DNA of 64,000 nucleotides from Aporrectodea caliginosa (lineage: Eukaryota; Annelida; Clitellata; Crassiclitellata; Lumbricidae). Positions within the stretch are counted from its first letter, which is position 1; the number at the start of each line of letters is the position of its first letter. The translations under genes were made by a program, and so were the position numbers. This document shows, in pieces, positions 32,831 to 44,756 of the stretch. The notes beneath the pieces were generated by a model. It saw nothing but the letters and a program-made list of their open reading frames with translations. It had not been told where the DNA came from and ran no database searches. Location of the stretch: positions 830,001 through 894,000 of the forward strand of contig JACEVL010000161.1 in NCBI GenBank assembly GCA_020284085.1, in the 5' to 3' direction.

Positions 32831-33214
32831 TGTCGAAAACACTGTAGAACACAATTCTGGCACAAAACTTAGTATCTGATAACTGAAATTAATAGGTTTA
32901 TCTGAGCTACGTCAGCCTTTGCTTTCATAGACATTAAATTTTAATTGTTTTAAACATAGCACTGCAAGCATCCTTACTATCAGCTTCAAAACATGTTGTT
33001 TAAACGCCATTTATGCTGACTGAACTCACAACCAGTGTGAAGGCTCATTAAGCAAACGCACAGGTATAATGTACATAACTGTTTCACTACGTGCACTGAG
33101 AGTTTATATAGAGCCTTTGTTAAGTGCACATCAAAAGTCTCACAGTTCTAAAAGGTACGTCTTGCATATAATTGTAAAGACTCCTTGTGCGCTAGCTGTA
33201 ACAGTGCATTTCAA

Positions 33215-33360
33215 GCGGAAGACTGTTTCTGAAAGACGGTCCAATGGACGAGGAAGCGCGTTGTGCTAGAGTTTGAGTTCGGGAGCGAGGGACAAGAAGG
33301 TTGAGCCTGGATGGATGTAGAACGTAGCGATCACCGAATTCTAGTGAGGGCAGCACAGCA
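33215..33360 (-). pseudogene. L2/CR1-like LINE C-terminal fragment
   Basis: Minus strand RLNLLVPRSRTQTLAQRASS and SIGPSFRNSLP match the LINE C-terminal pattern. Paralogous to 5780-6010 and 43800-44290. Confidence 0.5.
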
Positions 33361-33369
33361 ATTAAATGC

Positions 33370-34100
33370 ATCTCATGTGTAGCCTGCTGGACACTGGTTG
33401 AGAAAGTCCAATAAATGTGTATGTTCGCTTATCTAGCACAGGCGCTGATTATTTCTACAAAATATCTTCTTTTTACGGAGTTTCTGCTGACAAATCTGAA
33501 CTTGCTTTTAAGGTTCTTTTCAACGGACAGTGCAACATTAGTTTTTAATTTACAACTTATTTTAAGCTGCTTTACTTTAAAACATTCTGTAACTCTCGAT
33601 CACTTGTTCCAATTCAATCAACCGAGTTGCGTAGGCTAATCCTAAATAGAAACGTATAACATTTGGGGCCGGTCTAAAAAGAGTCTAACTATATTGGCTA
33701 AAGCAGATAATAGTAAATTTGGTAGAAATTGAAGAAATTGGGAAGTTTGATTAAGCGTGAGCTGCACAGTGAGGACAATGGAATCTACTAAAGCGGCTAA
33801 GATGTTGACGGTAGAGGATATTTTTAATTCCGTCGTGAAGTAGGAAGTATAGGCCAAGAAACGAAATGGTTAAGCAAACTCCAATTAAAGGAAAGTGCCG
33901 GCGAATTGCTTACCGCCAAGTAAAGTATAAAGAGAGGAGTGGAAAATGAAGTGGAAGACATTGAAATTGCAATCTCAGATGGAGGTGGAAGAAGCAGAGA
34001 GAACGCATCGCAAAGAGCAAGGGAAAAGAGGATTTGAGTTGGAAAACCTGAAATTATTGCGTGAAGCTGTCTTTCAAGGATTTGGAAATCTAAGTGCATC
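33370..34100 (+). pseudogene. module paralogous to 44440-45060, interrupted
   Basis: The copy matches 44450-44640 up to about 33535. About 230 unrelated bases follow, then it resumes at GAGGACAATGGAA and runs to about 34090. The frame is broken by indels. The interruption shows no clear ends. See 44440-44756 for the better copy. Confidence 0.5.
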
Positions 34101-34169
34101 TTCATCTGGCGACTGACTATCCGGGTCTCAGGTTTACATTTCGGCATGACCTTGCGCGCGCTACAAATT

Positions 34170-34490
<321 letters not shown>

Positions 34491-34499
34491 AACAAAACA

Positions 34500-35280
34500 T
34501 ACATAATAATAATAACAATCTGTTTGATATCTCCCTTCGTTTCAAATTGAATCTCTCTGATCTCTCTCTTCAGTTCATATTAGATCTCTATGATCTCTCG
34601 CTTCAGTTTATAATCCATCTCTATGATCTCTCTCTTCAGTTTGAATTGGATCTCTATGATCTCTCTCTCTCTCTTCGGTTCATATTGGACCTCTGCTGAA
34701 TTTCTGAATGCGTAAATGTTTTCATACACGAACAAATTGTCCACAGTGCAGTTCAAGAGACTTTAATTTACATGTAAGAATTCGTTAAACTTTTTTAATG
34801 TAGCGTGAATAAGTTAGTCTAAAATGGGGCAATAACTGGCTGTCCTTGTATCTGGATTTCGGTTTCTGTATGTCCTACGATTTTATGCTGAATCCTAATT
34901 TAATTCCTCTACTCTGAGTTATTCGAAGAAGAAATTTATGGCTTGAAGTATGGCGCTGGCTGTAGTCATCGCTGCTCGAAGTCGTCAAACCTGCTCCACG
35001 ACAAATGCTTTATCACCATCTGATATTCTATATCGTCCTTGTAACACCTCTGCCTCACACTTGAAATTTTCGTAAGCGGATGACATCAAGGGCCGAAACT
35101 CTGGGCGAAAGGTCATGATCATGCACACAAACAAGAAATTCCCGTCGAAGCCCGAGTCTTCTACTGCAATATTCACGGGATAATTTCTTCCATCGAGACG
35201 TACTATCGAATTCGGATTAATCAGCCACTGTCAGAAAATATAATAGGAAACTCTGTTCAAATCAACTAAGTTTCGCGCAT
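34500..35280. other. no gene supported
   Basis: Four degenerate copies of a TTGGATCTCTATGATCTCTCTCTTCAGTT-like unit (about 34530-34690, unit near 40 bp), then sequence without a recognisable protein. A 63-codon minus frame at 34985-35176 is unassigned. Confidence 0.45.
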
Positions 35281-35283
35281 TAG

Positions 35284-35640
35284 TCATTGTTAGAGGTCGC
35301 TAGAGGCTAGCTGCCAGCAGCCCATGAGTGGTCACCGCTAAAGGTCGCAAGGTTTCGGGCATTAGTCACCGTTAGAGGTCGCTCGAGGCAGCGAGTGGCC
35401 ACCACTAGAGGTCGCAAGGTTTAGGGCATTAGCCACCGTTAGAGGTCGCTCGAGGCAGCGAGTGGCCACCACTAGAGGTCGCAAGGTTTAGGGCATTAGC
35501 CACCGTTAGAGGTCGCTCGAGGCAGCGAGTGGTCACCACTAGAGGTCGCAAGGTTTCGCGCATTAGCCACCGTTAGAGATTGCTCGAGTCTGGCGCAGCC
35601 AGCGAGTAGTCACCGCGAGAGGTTGCTAGATTTCTTATGT
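35284..35640. repeat. 67-bp minisatellite, about 5 units
   Basis: The central units are identical over 67 bases (GTTAGAGGTCGCTCGAGGCA, GCGAGTGGCCACC, ACTAGAGGTCGCAAGGTTTA, GGGCATTAGCCACC). Each unit is itself a diverged dimer around (C)AC(C)..TAGAGGTCGC. The outer units are more diverged, as expected for homogenisation in the middle. Confidence 0.93.
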
Positions 35641-35919
35641 TCCTCAGTATATTAAATTCTTTGCCGGGGGCGCTCGATTTCAAAGAGAGCACAGTGAGCA
35701 GAAGAAACAAAGTGAGCATAAGATTGTTCAGTGATAAAGGAATTTCGTCACCGTCTTAGGACGGTCAAATAGCTAGTTATTATTATAGCAAATTCAATAA
35801 TTTAGCATGAAAAGGTTGAGGAAGAGGAGATGGAGTTCCCGCTTTGGACAACTACCGGGAGTCGTTAGAACAGATAGTTAGTCTCAGGTGTGTCATGCGT
35901 TGCATCCACCAACCTTTCT

Positions 35920-36260
35920 CCCAGTTCCTACACAAACTCCAGACCTTCCGAACTCCAAGCACCGCTAGACTTCAGTGCTACTACCACAAAAGCATGCGTT
36001 CGGGTTAATGTGTCCTCTTTAGATCTTTTGCTGTCTGCTTTACGGTTTCATCTGCTCCGGTTGTAGTTAGGCCTGCTGCCAGATGCGACGTGGATATTTG
36101 TTCGAAGCTGTCACATCCCAAGTGAGGTATCTTCTGCATGATCAAGGATAAGTGTTGCGCCGTTTGGTCGTTTGACACCTTCTCAGGTGTGGCCCAACGG
36201 TTACTTCTGCGAAGGGATAGTCTGTCTTCCAAACGATCTCCATATTACATCGTCAGCATG
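35920..36260. repeat. duplicated non-coding segment (paralogue of 165-375 and 1366-1430)
   Basis: See 147-375. This copy is continuous where the other is interrupted by a LINE piece. Confidence 0.6.
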
Positions 36261-38200
36261 TTCATTCATTCATTCATTCGGGAATTTATATAGCTCCCCT
36301 TCAATAAAACTACTCAGAGGCGCTCTGTTGTTGTGCCATTGTTATCTGCTATATTACAATTATCGCATCTAAGAAATCTCATTATTCGTTCTAGTTTTAA
36401 TATATTGAGATACGGTCCTTTCCTAGCCTTCGTCGTTTTAAACGCAAATTACGAGCCTATATATTTACGGGTTTCATGAGTTACTCAAGGACGTGACGTA
36501 TACCAGAAAATGTTTCATCATTGCAATCAGATTGGCCCGTATATATATGATTTCGTTCGCTTCGAACGGTAGACTTCCTTCCAACATCACACAAGCCAAT
36601 CCACTCAGGTGATGAGGTTACAATCGCTCCAGTGGAAATTGTCTTTGAGTTGCTCTGGAATAATAGCGTTTGCACCAGCTACCGAGCCTGCCCAAAACGA
36701 AGAAATGACCTCGACGATCGATCGTTCTGAAATCCTTAACGGAACAATCCAATCTGAACGTTTTCAGTTACAGAGTTTGCTGGCAACTGACGACACTGGT
36801 TACATTGCAGAGTCCCGTTTCATCGGACTTGTGTGACGGACCGGCATTGGATTCTTTTAATCCTCGATTGTATCGCACGCCGATCGTTTCAAACGCCAGT
36901 TCGAAATTCTAGAGAGAATTATCCGCGTTGGCTTGCGTTTGACTCCTCCTCGCTTTGGCTTTTCCAGAATGCACTTGCCCAAACGTTTTCAGCACATCCT
37001 TCGAGCAGTCAGTCAGTTACCTGAAACTCCAATTACCTCCGTCACCGGAAACCAAATCTACGAACTTCTATAGCGCCAATATCACAATGCTAAAGGCATC
37101 AGCCAATGGTCGCTGTTGCTTAAAATCGTTGTGTTAGCCCAGTGTCGAAATCCAAAGTGAAATCCGTGAATACAGATGCGGACAACACGTGACCCCGTCA
37201 GATACAGAGGACAGGATATGCAAAATTTGTTATTCCGGAATATGCGTCGTCGTTGTCCTAAATAGGCCTACGACTTGGGGCAATTTTGAAGGGCGTGGTG
37301 ATCGTCGGTGATGATTAAAACATTTTTTTCAAACCAAACTGTCCAAAATCCTGATCGATTCGGCTTCCACGGATAAATTCTTCGAAACCACGAGTTGTTG
37401 ACTTAGTAATAATGTAGAAATCCAACTCTAACGACGAAATTAAGCTGGAGAATTTATAAAATTTACGCCAGCTTTGAAAATTTCGACTTACACCGCCAAC
37501 TGAGGACGTCATTCAATAATAATATTATTATAGCCTAATGTAGCATAATAGTAATACTAATTTTAATAATAATGAATATTATCATCATTATCCTCATCAT
37601 AATAATCAGCCGCAGCATAAGCCTCATCATTGTCGTCGTCGTCATTATCGCCATAATCATTATGGTCATCATCATGCAGTAGGAACAACATACGCCCAAT
37701 CGTTTTCAGCACTTTATATCAAGAGCGGTTAGTCAGTCACCTAATATTGCAACTGCCTGCACCGCCGGACCCGATATCTAATCTAAGAACTTCTATAGCG
37801 CCACTGTTATAATACTCAAGGCATCAGTCAGTGGTTTGCATTAAATGGTATTAATAAAAATCCTTGTGAAAGCCAAAGACAGATGAGAACAACACGTGAC
37901 CTCGTCAGATGTAATGCAATAATTATTGATGCTATTATGTCGATGGCTAGTTTTCCGGCTGCTTTGCAGCTGTTGACACAGGACTAGTCTCTTGCAGCCA
38001 TGCTGCATTTTCAGGGTCTCGTGTTTCCCATGTATTATGATACGAAATACTAGATAATTCCGAACTGGTCTAGGCCTATATAAATAGTTAAATAGTTGAA
38101 GTTTAATTTATTATTAGTATGGAGTATCATTGGTTTGAAGTTAACAGCCGAGTGTGTCACAAGCTATGATGGTTACTCTTGAACACAGGCAAGAAACAAC
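36261..38200. other. no gene recognised; dispersed repeat ends
   Basis: A LINE/SINE 3' end in reverse orientation (TTATATAGCTCCCC, about 36288-36330), two related copies beginning ACTTCTATAGCGCCA (37062 and 37790), and AT/triplet-rich sequence at 37520-37680. Nothing with a credible protein. Confidence 0.5.
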
Positions 38201-38660
38201 GTGGATGATTTTCAACGTTGTCCCACAGCATCCAATAATCTGCGTCAATCACCGGATAAGACAAGTTCGATCATTAATTTTCAAATTGCTTTTGGACAAA
38301 ATATCCGCACTGTTTAAAACATTCTCCTCAAAGAGCAGGTAATGGAATCGGTATTACAAACAATTCAATAAAGACACTCTTAACACTTATTTGATGAAAA
38401 AGGGTTGCAGTGTTTACATGACATATATATATATATATAAATATATATAATTCAATAAAGAAACTCTTAACACTTATTCACTTATTTGATGAAAAAGGGT
38501 TGCAGTGTATTTCACTGGCTCGTTTATCTGTAACAGCATTACACGTGCCTCCCATAGTCGTAGGTACCAACCCATACTGCCTCCTTGTATTCGTTTACGA
38601 AACCAACATACCGTAGATTTAAAGATATATACGATTATTCAATTTTCGCAGCCTACTTAC

Positions 38661-38849
38661 GTAGAAGCTGACGTTGAGTCTGAGGAATGGATCCGGGAGA
38701 ACTTTGGCACAGCATTCGACTGTGGGAGAGCCACCCAATGGAAACGGCACGGTGGTCGGACTGACATAGACAAGGGGCAATGTGGTCTCACAAAGCACCG
38801 AAAGCGCTAAGATAATGAAGCAGACGAACCATAAACGGTTGACTTCCAT
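38661..38849 (-). CDS. secreted-family exon, copy D (type copy)
   Basis: A 63-codon exon: acceptor TTTTCTGCTGTCAG directly before ATG, donor SFY|GTAAGTAG. Residues 1-20 (MEVNRLWFVCFIILALSVLC) fit a signal peptide. The rest is VYVSPTTVPFPLGGSP, VECCAKV and LRLNVSFY: hydrophobic/polar alternation, a Gly-Gly-Ser-Pro turn and a Cys-Cys pair, suggesting an extracellular beta-sandwich, possibly Ig-like. I do not recognise the family. Five copies (1623, 9476, 30402, 38661, 41421) on one strand keep frame, length and donor while their residues diverge, which argues for coding. The acceptor right before ATG implies an upstream non-coding exon or trans-splicing. The conserved frame at 32043, left of this copy, is a candidate next exon. 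Function unknown. Confidence 0.72.
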
Positions 38850-38859
38850 CTGACAGCAG

Positions 38860-39785
38860 AAAATATAACCACATGATTATAGTCTATTTTACTCATTCAA
38901 TCTTTCTCTCTTTCATTTCAAATTTAACTTATTCTTCTGTTCATGTATTTCTTTATTCAATCACTCAACCCTTTATTAATTCATTCTTTCTTTCATTTAT
39001 CCTTTCTTCCATGCATTCATTATCTCATTCATTCATTACTACTTTTCTTAGACCAGGCAAGGAGAACAAATTTCAAAGGTGCCTATTTATAGTGTTCCTG
39101 GTCAGTGGAACACGCATAAATATCATAAGGTGGCTATTTCAAGTAGCTGACCTAGCCACTGATTGGGGTCATGGAAAGCAGATTTCTGTGACCTGCCATA
39201 GAACCTGAAACAAGGCAATCACCACTAGAACCCTATTCTTTGTAACTAGTGCAATAAGCATGTAAACTCCGGGAAGCGCAGCTACATCATTAGCGCAGAG
39301 TTATAGGAGCAACACACAGGAGTCCAGATGTTCAAAGTATTGCAGTGAAGAAGATGTAGAGTAGTGGATCAATTGCCGGGTCCTAAGGCAGACAAAAAGG
39401 TGTCACAAGCATCGGGTGGAGACATACAAAGTGCAAGACGTGCTCCTATGCAAAAAAGGAGCCAATCAAATCGAATGAATTCCAGATAGCCTACGCCAAA
39501 TGAGACTAACTATGGACAAGGTGGAATATCGTAATCGACTGCGTCAAAGGCTGCATTGGAATGAAACAGGGCCAAAGGACATGCAGCTGAGACCTATCAT
39601 TGGCTATTGAAACAGGCGAATTGTGAAGGACTTAGCGAAGTGACTTTCAGAAATATCTTGTAGTGCATGTAGTGTCATTGTACAAATATAATTTTTTTTA
39701 CATAAACCATATAGCCTATATCATATTTTAGGTTTCCCCACGAAATCAAATTTTGGAAGCCAGCGCACATTGCGCTGTCAATCTA
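38860..39785. repeat. block 4 flank (ATTC-rich, GACCAGGCAAGG segment, degenerate RT piece)
   Basis: Parallel to 1815-1935 plus 3595-4800 without the LINE and the ATCCATCTAG element. The RT remnant (AAFDAVDHD-like on the minus strand) lies near 39540. AGATAGCCTACGCC at 39484 has an extra GCCTA compared with AGATACGCC at 4462 and 31447. Confidence 0.6.
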
Positions 39786-39788
39786 AAA

Positions 39789-40132
39789 CAGTGGTTCTTA
39801 ACCTTTTCAAGGGAGCCGAACCCCAAGTGAAATCCATGACCACTCACCGAACCCCTCAAGTTTGAACAATAATTTTTTAACTAATGGGAACAAAAGGAAA
39901 TAAAAAATTGTACCAAAATGTGATACAGTATTAATACATTCAATACATGAACTACTTACAGTTAACTATTTTATTAAATAAAAGTCGAAAAATAAAAATA
40001 AAATAGCAAATGATTTTTCACTCACACTCACTGACCCTGAATATGTATATATTTCAGAGGACCGCTGCCGAACCCCTGGCATTGGCTCACCGAACCCCAG
40101 GGGTTCGGTCGAACACTGGTTAAGAAACACTG
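39789..40132. mobile_element. hAT (Charlie-like) non-autonomous element (344 bp)
   Basis: Ends CAGTGGTTCTTAACC and GGTTAAGAAACACTG, with the exact 8-bp duplication ATCTAAAA (39781-39788, 40133-40140). The terminal sequence is like that of the Charlie group of hAT elements. The same site is empty in blocks at 4790 and 42990 (GTCAATCTAAAAATCAAACA). Subterminal CGAACCCC motifs recur near both ends. Confidence 0.95.
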
Positions 40133-40179
40133 ATCTAAAAAATCAAACACTGACGCTTCGACTTCAGTTAATTCACTCT

Positions 40180-40386
40180 TTAGAATTTGCCAGATCGCCA
40201 AAATTGCTCAATCCCGAATTCAATCGTTCCCAAACGACAATCCCGAGGGAAAGAGGAAGATTCGACACCAACCTTTCTTCTGAAAACCATCATCGAAGAC
40301 GTCTGTATCTGGCTATGGAAACTGATTCCCGACGATAGAGTCAATAAAGCGGAACCGTCAGCTGAAGAGTTGACGTGGAAAGTAAC
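40180..40386 (-). CDS. conserved reading frame, possible second exon (block 4)
   Basis: 69 open codons from GGGACAG|G to TAA: VTFHVNSSADGSALLTLSSG, SFHSQIQTSSMMVFRRKVGV, SFPRDCRLGTIEFGIEQFW. Against the block 1 copy nearly all base differences change the residue, which is compatible with diversifying selection or with no coding at all. A one-base difference between blocks lies just before the proposed acceptor and would be harmless only if the exon starts there. Its 5' partner would be exon copy E (41421-41609), about 1 kb upstream, phase 0. Confidence 0.4.
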   Translation of the reverse strand, partial: VTFHVNSSADGSALLTLSSGISFHSQIQTSSMMVFRRKVGVESSSFPRDCRLGTIEFGIEQFWRSGKF

Positions 40387-41094
40387 CTGTCCCTGGTCTT
40401 TGAAGAGACGCTGCTTATGTGCCATCCGTCGTGGACTGATTGAACCTCGCAGGTGGCATCTGCCACGTCATGCTAGGATGTTCAAAATTATCATATTTAT
40501 GTCTTATTGTTACAGTTTTAATATGGAAGTCCTTCACAACAACACCGCTACTTACTATCAATCATGGTTAGAATTAGCATATATTGCTCGTGAAAAAAAC
40601 AAAGATAGGCATAATTTTATTATTATGTTCATCGAGAACAATTTCAGACACAAATGTGAATCTGATAACAAAAATTAATTGGCTTGTTTTGTCTACATGA
40701 ACCTTCACATGGGTAGACTTTTTAACGCAATCATACAAATCATCCTTCCTATCAGCTTCAAAACAAAGTGATTTAACACCGTTCACGCTGACTGAAATTA
40801 CATTCCAATGTGAAGGCCCATCAAGCAAAGGCGGAGGTACACGTGTACATTACTGACTAACTGCATGTACTGAAAGTTTATGTGGCGCCTGTGTTATGTA
40901 CCCATCAGAAGTGCTTGAACTTTGCTCACAGTTTAACACAGTTTAAGTAGAAATCTTGAAGGGGCGCTATAACAAGTGCTCATACATACATAGGCCTACA
41001 TACATGCATAATGGGCATTGTTATTAGGATCACAATGATTGTTACGATCATTATCTTTACAGTTATAGTCACATAGTAACAGCCTATGAATGTG

Positions 41095-41211
41095 TCGTTA
41101 TGCTCGTCGTCATAATAATAATATATTAATAATAATAATAATAATGATAAAAATAATAATAATTATTATTATTATAATTATAATAATAGCAACAATAACA
41201 CAATAATAATA

Positions 41212-41281
<70 letters not shown>

Positions 41282-41290
41282 GTAACAAGA

Positions 41291-41325
<35 letters not shown>

Positions 41326-41360
41326 TTAATAATAAATTATAATTATAATAATATTAAACG
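41095..41360. repeat. (TAA)n microsatellite
   Basis: AAT triplets with interruptions. It lies in the proposed intron between exon copy E and the frame at 40180. Confidence 0.95.
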
Positions 41361-41420
41361 AACATACTGTAGATTTTAACAGATATAATATACGCTTGAA
41401 AATTTGCAAATCATCCTTAC

Positions 41421-41609
41421 GTAGAAGTTGAAGTCGAATGTGTAGTCAGGACCTGGATAAATATACGCACAGCAGCTGGCATTGGGAGAGCCACCAGTTG
41501 GAAACTTTACGTTGAAAGGGACGACACCGACAAAGACGAATACTTTCTCACAAAGCGCCGAAGGCGTTAAGCAAACAAAGCAGAAGAACCAAAAAAGGTT
41601 GACTTCCAT
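41421..41609 (-). CDS. secreted-family exon, copy E
   Basis: A 63-codon exon after the acceptor TTTTCTGCCCACAG, ending NFY|GTAAGG. Leader MEVNLFWFFCFVCLTPSALC, then FVGVVPFNVKFPTGGSPNAS, CCAY and DYTFDFNFY. It is closest to copy C, with several silent third-position differences, which supports a translated frame. The acceptor here differs in sequence from copy D (CCCACAG against CTGTCAG) but keeps pyrimidines and AG, as expected for a working splice site. Confidence 0.72.
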
Positions 41610-41818
41610 CTGTGGGCAGAAAATATAACCACATACGGTACATACAGCCTATTTTACTCATTCAGTGTTTCTTTCATTTATTCTTCTGCTCATACATTTC
41701 TTCTTTCAATCATTCAACACTTTATTCATTCATTATCTCATTCATTCATTCATTCCTTCTTTTCGCAGCCTTGGGAAAAGGAGCAGATTTCAAAGGTGCC
41801 TATATATACATATATATA

Positions 41819-41990
41819 TTAGGGTGTCCCAGAAATATCTTTTGTTGAAAATTTGTGTGCAGTCCCTCAAAAAAGTTTCTTTATGGTCCCATAGTAATAC
41901 CTGGAAAATTTTGTGACATTTAAAAAATATTTAGGGGTCCCCAAGACACTTACATTTCCCCATATTGGCATAATTTGCGCCTGACGCGAA
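41819..41990. mobile_element. possible transposon end (TA-GGGTGTCCC)
   Basis: TATTAGGGTGTCCCAGAAATA looks like a DNA-transposon terminus next to TA, but I found no inverted partner. Weak. Confidence 0.3.
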
Positions 41991-42062
41991 GTCGCGGGAA
42001 CCAACTTATTCGCAGGCGTTTAATCAAAACAGAATCGATAGGCAGGTGGTCAAGATCCGGGA

Positions 42063-42290
42063 GTCAAGCAGGCAGACAGTCAGACGGCTAAGGTGGATGA
42101 TGCTTGGAGTTGAAATAGCGAGGAGGTGAGGGGAAGAGAAGGAATCGGATCGGGATAGGCTTTGTGAAAAAGCAGTGTTTTCAGTTTCGAGTGGAAGACC
42201 TGTGCAGAGATAGCAAGAGGTAAGGTTTTGGTGAGTTCGTGGGCCCCAACTGTCAGGGAATATAAAATCAGATTGTACAAGCTTCTAATT
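42063..42290 (-). pseudogene. L2/CR1-like LINE C-terminal fragment
   Basis: Minus strand AHELTKTLPLAISAQVFHSK then LKTLLFHKAYPDP matches the FHS.LKT.LF pattern at the C-terminus of this LINE group. About 70 codons, no catalytic part. Confidence 0.6.
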
Positions 42291-42384
42291 GACAATTTTG
42301 TTCAGGAAAAAAGACGAGAATGCAAAAAAACACGACAAAGCAAAGAAAAGACGGGAAAGCAAAAAAAAATTCGTAGTAATAAAT

Positions 42385-42468
42385 TGCAGTTAGGACCCCC
42401 CGGATGTCTTAACCCGGCCCTTGGCTTAGGGCCCCCGAAAGTCTTAATCCGGCCCTGGCAGCTACATC
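42385..42468. mobile_element. hAT end fragment
   Basis: The right edge reads, inverted, CAGGGCCGGATTAAGAC, a common hAT-type terminus, with GGGCCCCCGAAAGTC inside. It joins the block segment GCAGCTACATCATTAGCG directly. No left end or target duplication found, so it is a deletion derivative. Confidence 0.5.
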
Positions 42469-43030
42469 ATTAGCGCAGAGTCATAGGAGCGACCCTTAAA
42501 ACTCCAGGTGTTCAAAATATTGCAGTGAAGAAGATGTAGAGTAGTGGATCAATTGCCGAGTTCTAAGGCTGGCAAAAAGCTGTCACAAGCATTGTGACAT
42601 TGGAAGACGTGCTCCCACGCAAAAAGTAGCCAATCAAATCGAATGAATTCCAGATAACCTACGACAAATGAGACTAACTATAGACAAGGTTAAAGATCGT
42701 GATCGACTGAGTCAAAGGCAGCATTGAAATCAAACAAAGCCAAAGGAAATGCAGCAGAGACCTATCAATGGCTAGATTTATGTTTGAAATCAGGCGAATT
42801 GTGAAGGACTTAGCGAAGTGACTTTCAGAAATATCTTATATTGTATATAGTGTCATTGTACAACCTGAATTTTTTAATTGATTTTAGACTAAGCTGCCAC
42901 GTTATTACATATACCATTTAGCCTATATCATATTTTAGGTTTCCCCACGAAATCAAATTTCGGAAGCCAGCCCACATTGCGGTGTCAATCTAAAAATCAA
43001 ACACTGACGCTTCTACTTCAGTTAATTCAC

Positions 43031-43240
43031 TTATAAGAAATTGCCAGATCGCCAAAATTGCTCAATCACGAATTCAATCGTTCCCAAACGACAATCCTGA
43101 GGGAAGTAGGCAGATTCGACACCAACCTTTCTTCTGAAAACAATGATCGAAGACGTCTGTATCTGGCTATGGAAACTGATTCCCGACGATAGAGGCAATG
43201 AAGCGGAACCGTCAGTTGAAGAGTCGACGTGGAAAGGAAC
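43031..43240 (-). CDS. conserved reading frame, possible second exon (block 5)
   Basis: 70 open codons from GGACAG|G to TAA: VPFHVDSSTDGSASLPLSSG, SFHSQIQTSSIIVFRRKVGV, YFPQDCRLGTIEFVIEQFW. No family exon was found to its right within this window, so if real it lacks its 5' partner here. Other considerations as for 4827-5045. Confidence 0.35.
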   Translation of the reverse strand, partial: VPFHVDSSTDGSASLPLSSGISFHSQIQTSSIIVFRRKVGVESAYFPQDCRLGTIEFVIEQFWRSGNFL

Positions 43241-43799
43241 CTGTCCTGGTCTTTGAAGAGACGCTGCTTTTATGTCATCCGACGCAGACCAATTGAACCT
43301 CGCAGGTGGCATCTGCCACGTCATGCTAAGATGTTCAAAATTATCATATTTATGTCTTATTGTTACAGTTTTAATATGGAAGTCCTTCACAACAACACCG
43401 CTACTTACTATCAATCATGGTTAGAATTAGCATATATTGCTCGTGAAAAAAACAAAGATAGGCCTAATTTTATTATTATGTTCATCGAGAACAATTTCAG
43501 ACACAAATGTGAATCTGATAACAAAAATTAATTGGCTTGTTTTGTCTACGTGAACCTTCACTTGAGTAGACTTTTAAACGCAATCATACAACTCATCTTT
43601 CCTATCAGCTTCAAAACAAAGTGATTTAACACCGTTCACGCTGACTGAAATTACATTCCAATGTGAAGGCCCATCAAGCAAAGGCGGAGGTACACGTGTA
43701 CATTACTGACTAACTGCATGTACTGAAAGTTTATGTGGCGCCTGTGTTATGTACCCATCAGAAGTACTTGAACTTTGCTCACAGTTTAACAGGTATTGT

Positions 43800-44290
43800 A
43801 TCATTTAGTAGGAAGCGCTCGAAGTGCTTTAGCTGAAGCAGTCGTCTTTCTAGCGGAAGATTGTTCTTTAAAGACGGTCCAATGAACGACAATGCGCGTC
43901 CTGTTCGAGTTGTAGTTTAGGGACGAAGGACAAGAAGGTTGAACCTTGCTGCAGAACGTAGTGATCACCAAGTTGTAGTGCGGGCAGCATGCGCACAACT
44001 ATTATCGCACTCTTTTGAATTAAGACTGGAATAGCATAGTAATTGATTTACTGTCAGTCTGTATACAAGCTATATGAATTTAAGGATACAAAACAATACA
44101 ATACAATGCAAGTGAGGTAAACGCCGGCGAGATGATCTTAGAAGAAATTCGCTCGACAACAGGAAACCAGCGCAGAGTTCTTCGCTTATATTCCGACATA
44201 GACAATTACGAATTTTCTGACATGTTGACAACGAATCGGGCAGCATAGGTTAGGACAGAATAGAGTCTGAAGACGCTAAAGGATTGAATT
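43800..44290 (-). pseudogene. L2/CR1-like LINE C-terminal region, degenerate
   Basis: In minus-strand order: RLYSVLTYAARFVVN (about 44240), LRWFPVVERISSKI (about 44120-44170), then RTGRALSFIGPSLKNNLP (about 43870). This is the LINE order AAR.V, LHWLPV..RI..KI, FS..GP..WNSLP. Stops separate the pieces. AACAATACAATACAATGC at 44092-44110 is SINE-tail-like. Confidence 0.6.
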
Positions 44291-44439
44291 GCAAAATTGA
44301 AATTAACGAGTGAATCGAGGGGTGGTGACTGCAGCACCGAATGACAAATTTCGTCATGTAAGTGATGTGACCCTATCTGGCACAACTGGTAGAAGCAAGA
44401 CCGTGGCAAAGTAAGTTTGTGTGTTCTGTGTATACGACT

Positions 44440-44756
44440 GCAAAATAAATCCGTCTCATGTACAGCCTACTGCCTACTGGACACTGGCTGAGAACGTTTT
44501 GGAGACGCCCAATATAGACCCATATAATTATTATATGCGTATGTTCGCTTATTTTAGCACAGACGCTGACAATTTCTTCAGACAACCGTCTTTTTACGAA
44601 ACTTCTTCTGACAAATCTAAACTTGCTCTTAGGTTCTTTCCAACGGACAGTGACCGTGTGATTAAACTTGAGTTGCGTAGTGAGGACAATGGAAACTCAT
44701 ATATAGTGGCTAAGATGTTGACGGTAGAGGATATTTTTAATTCCGTCATTAAGTAG
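44440..44756 (+). pseudogene. unassigned open frame in a repeated module
   Basis: The frame contains DADNFFRQPSFYETSSDKSK, LALRFFPTDSDRVIKLELRS and VAKMLTVEDIFNSVIK then stop. The paralogue at 33.4-33.85 kb is broken by indels and a 230-bp interruption. Just downstream (44890-45060) is a Lys/Glu-rich stretch (QSQMEVEEAERTHRKEQGER, GFELEK) reminiscent of Gag coiled coils. I suspect remains of an LTR retrotransposon, but cannot show it. It could also be a terminal exon of an unknown host gene. Confidence 0.3.

Noticed and set aside
35284..35640. CRISPR-like array
   Set aside because: Repeats are contiguous without unique spacers, and the DNA is eukaryotic; it is a minisatellite.
43801..43998. 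65-codon Cys-rich minus-strand protein
   Set aside because: A different frame of the same strand matches the LINE C-terminal pattern, also present at 5.8 and 33.2 kb.
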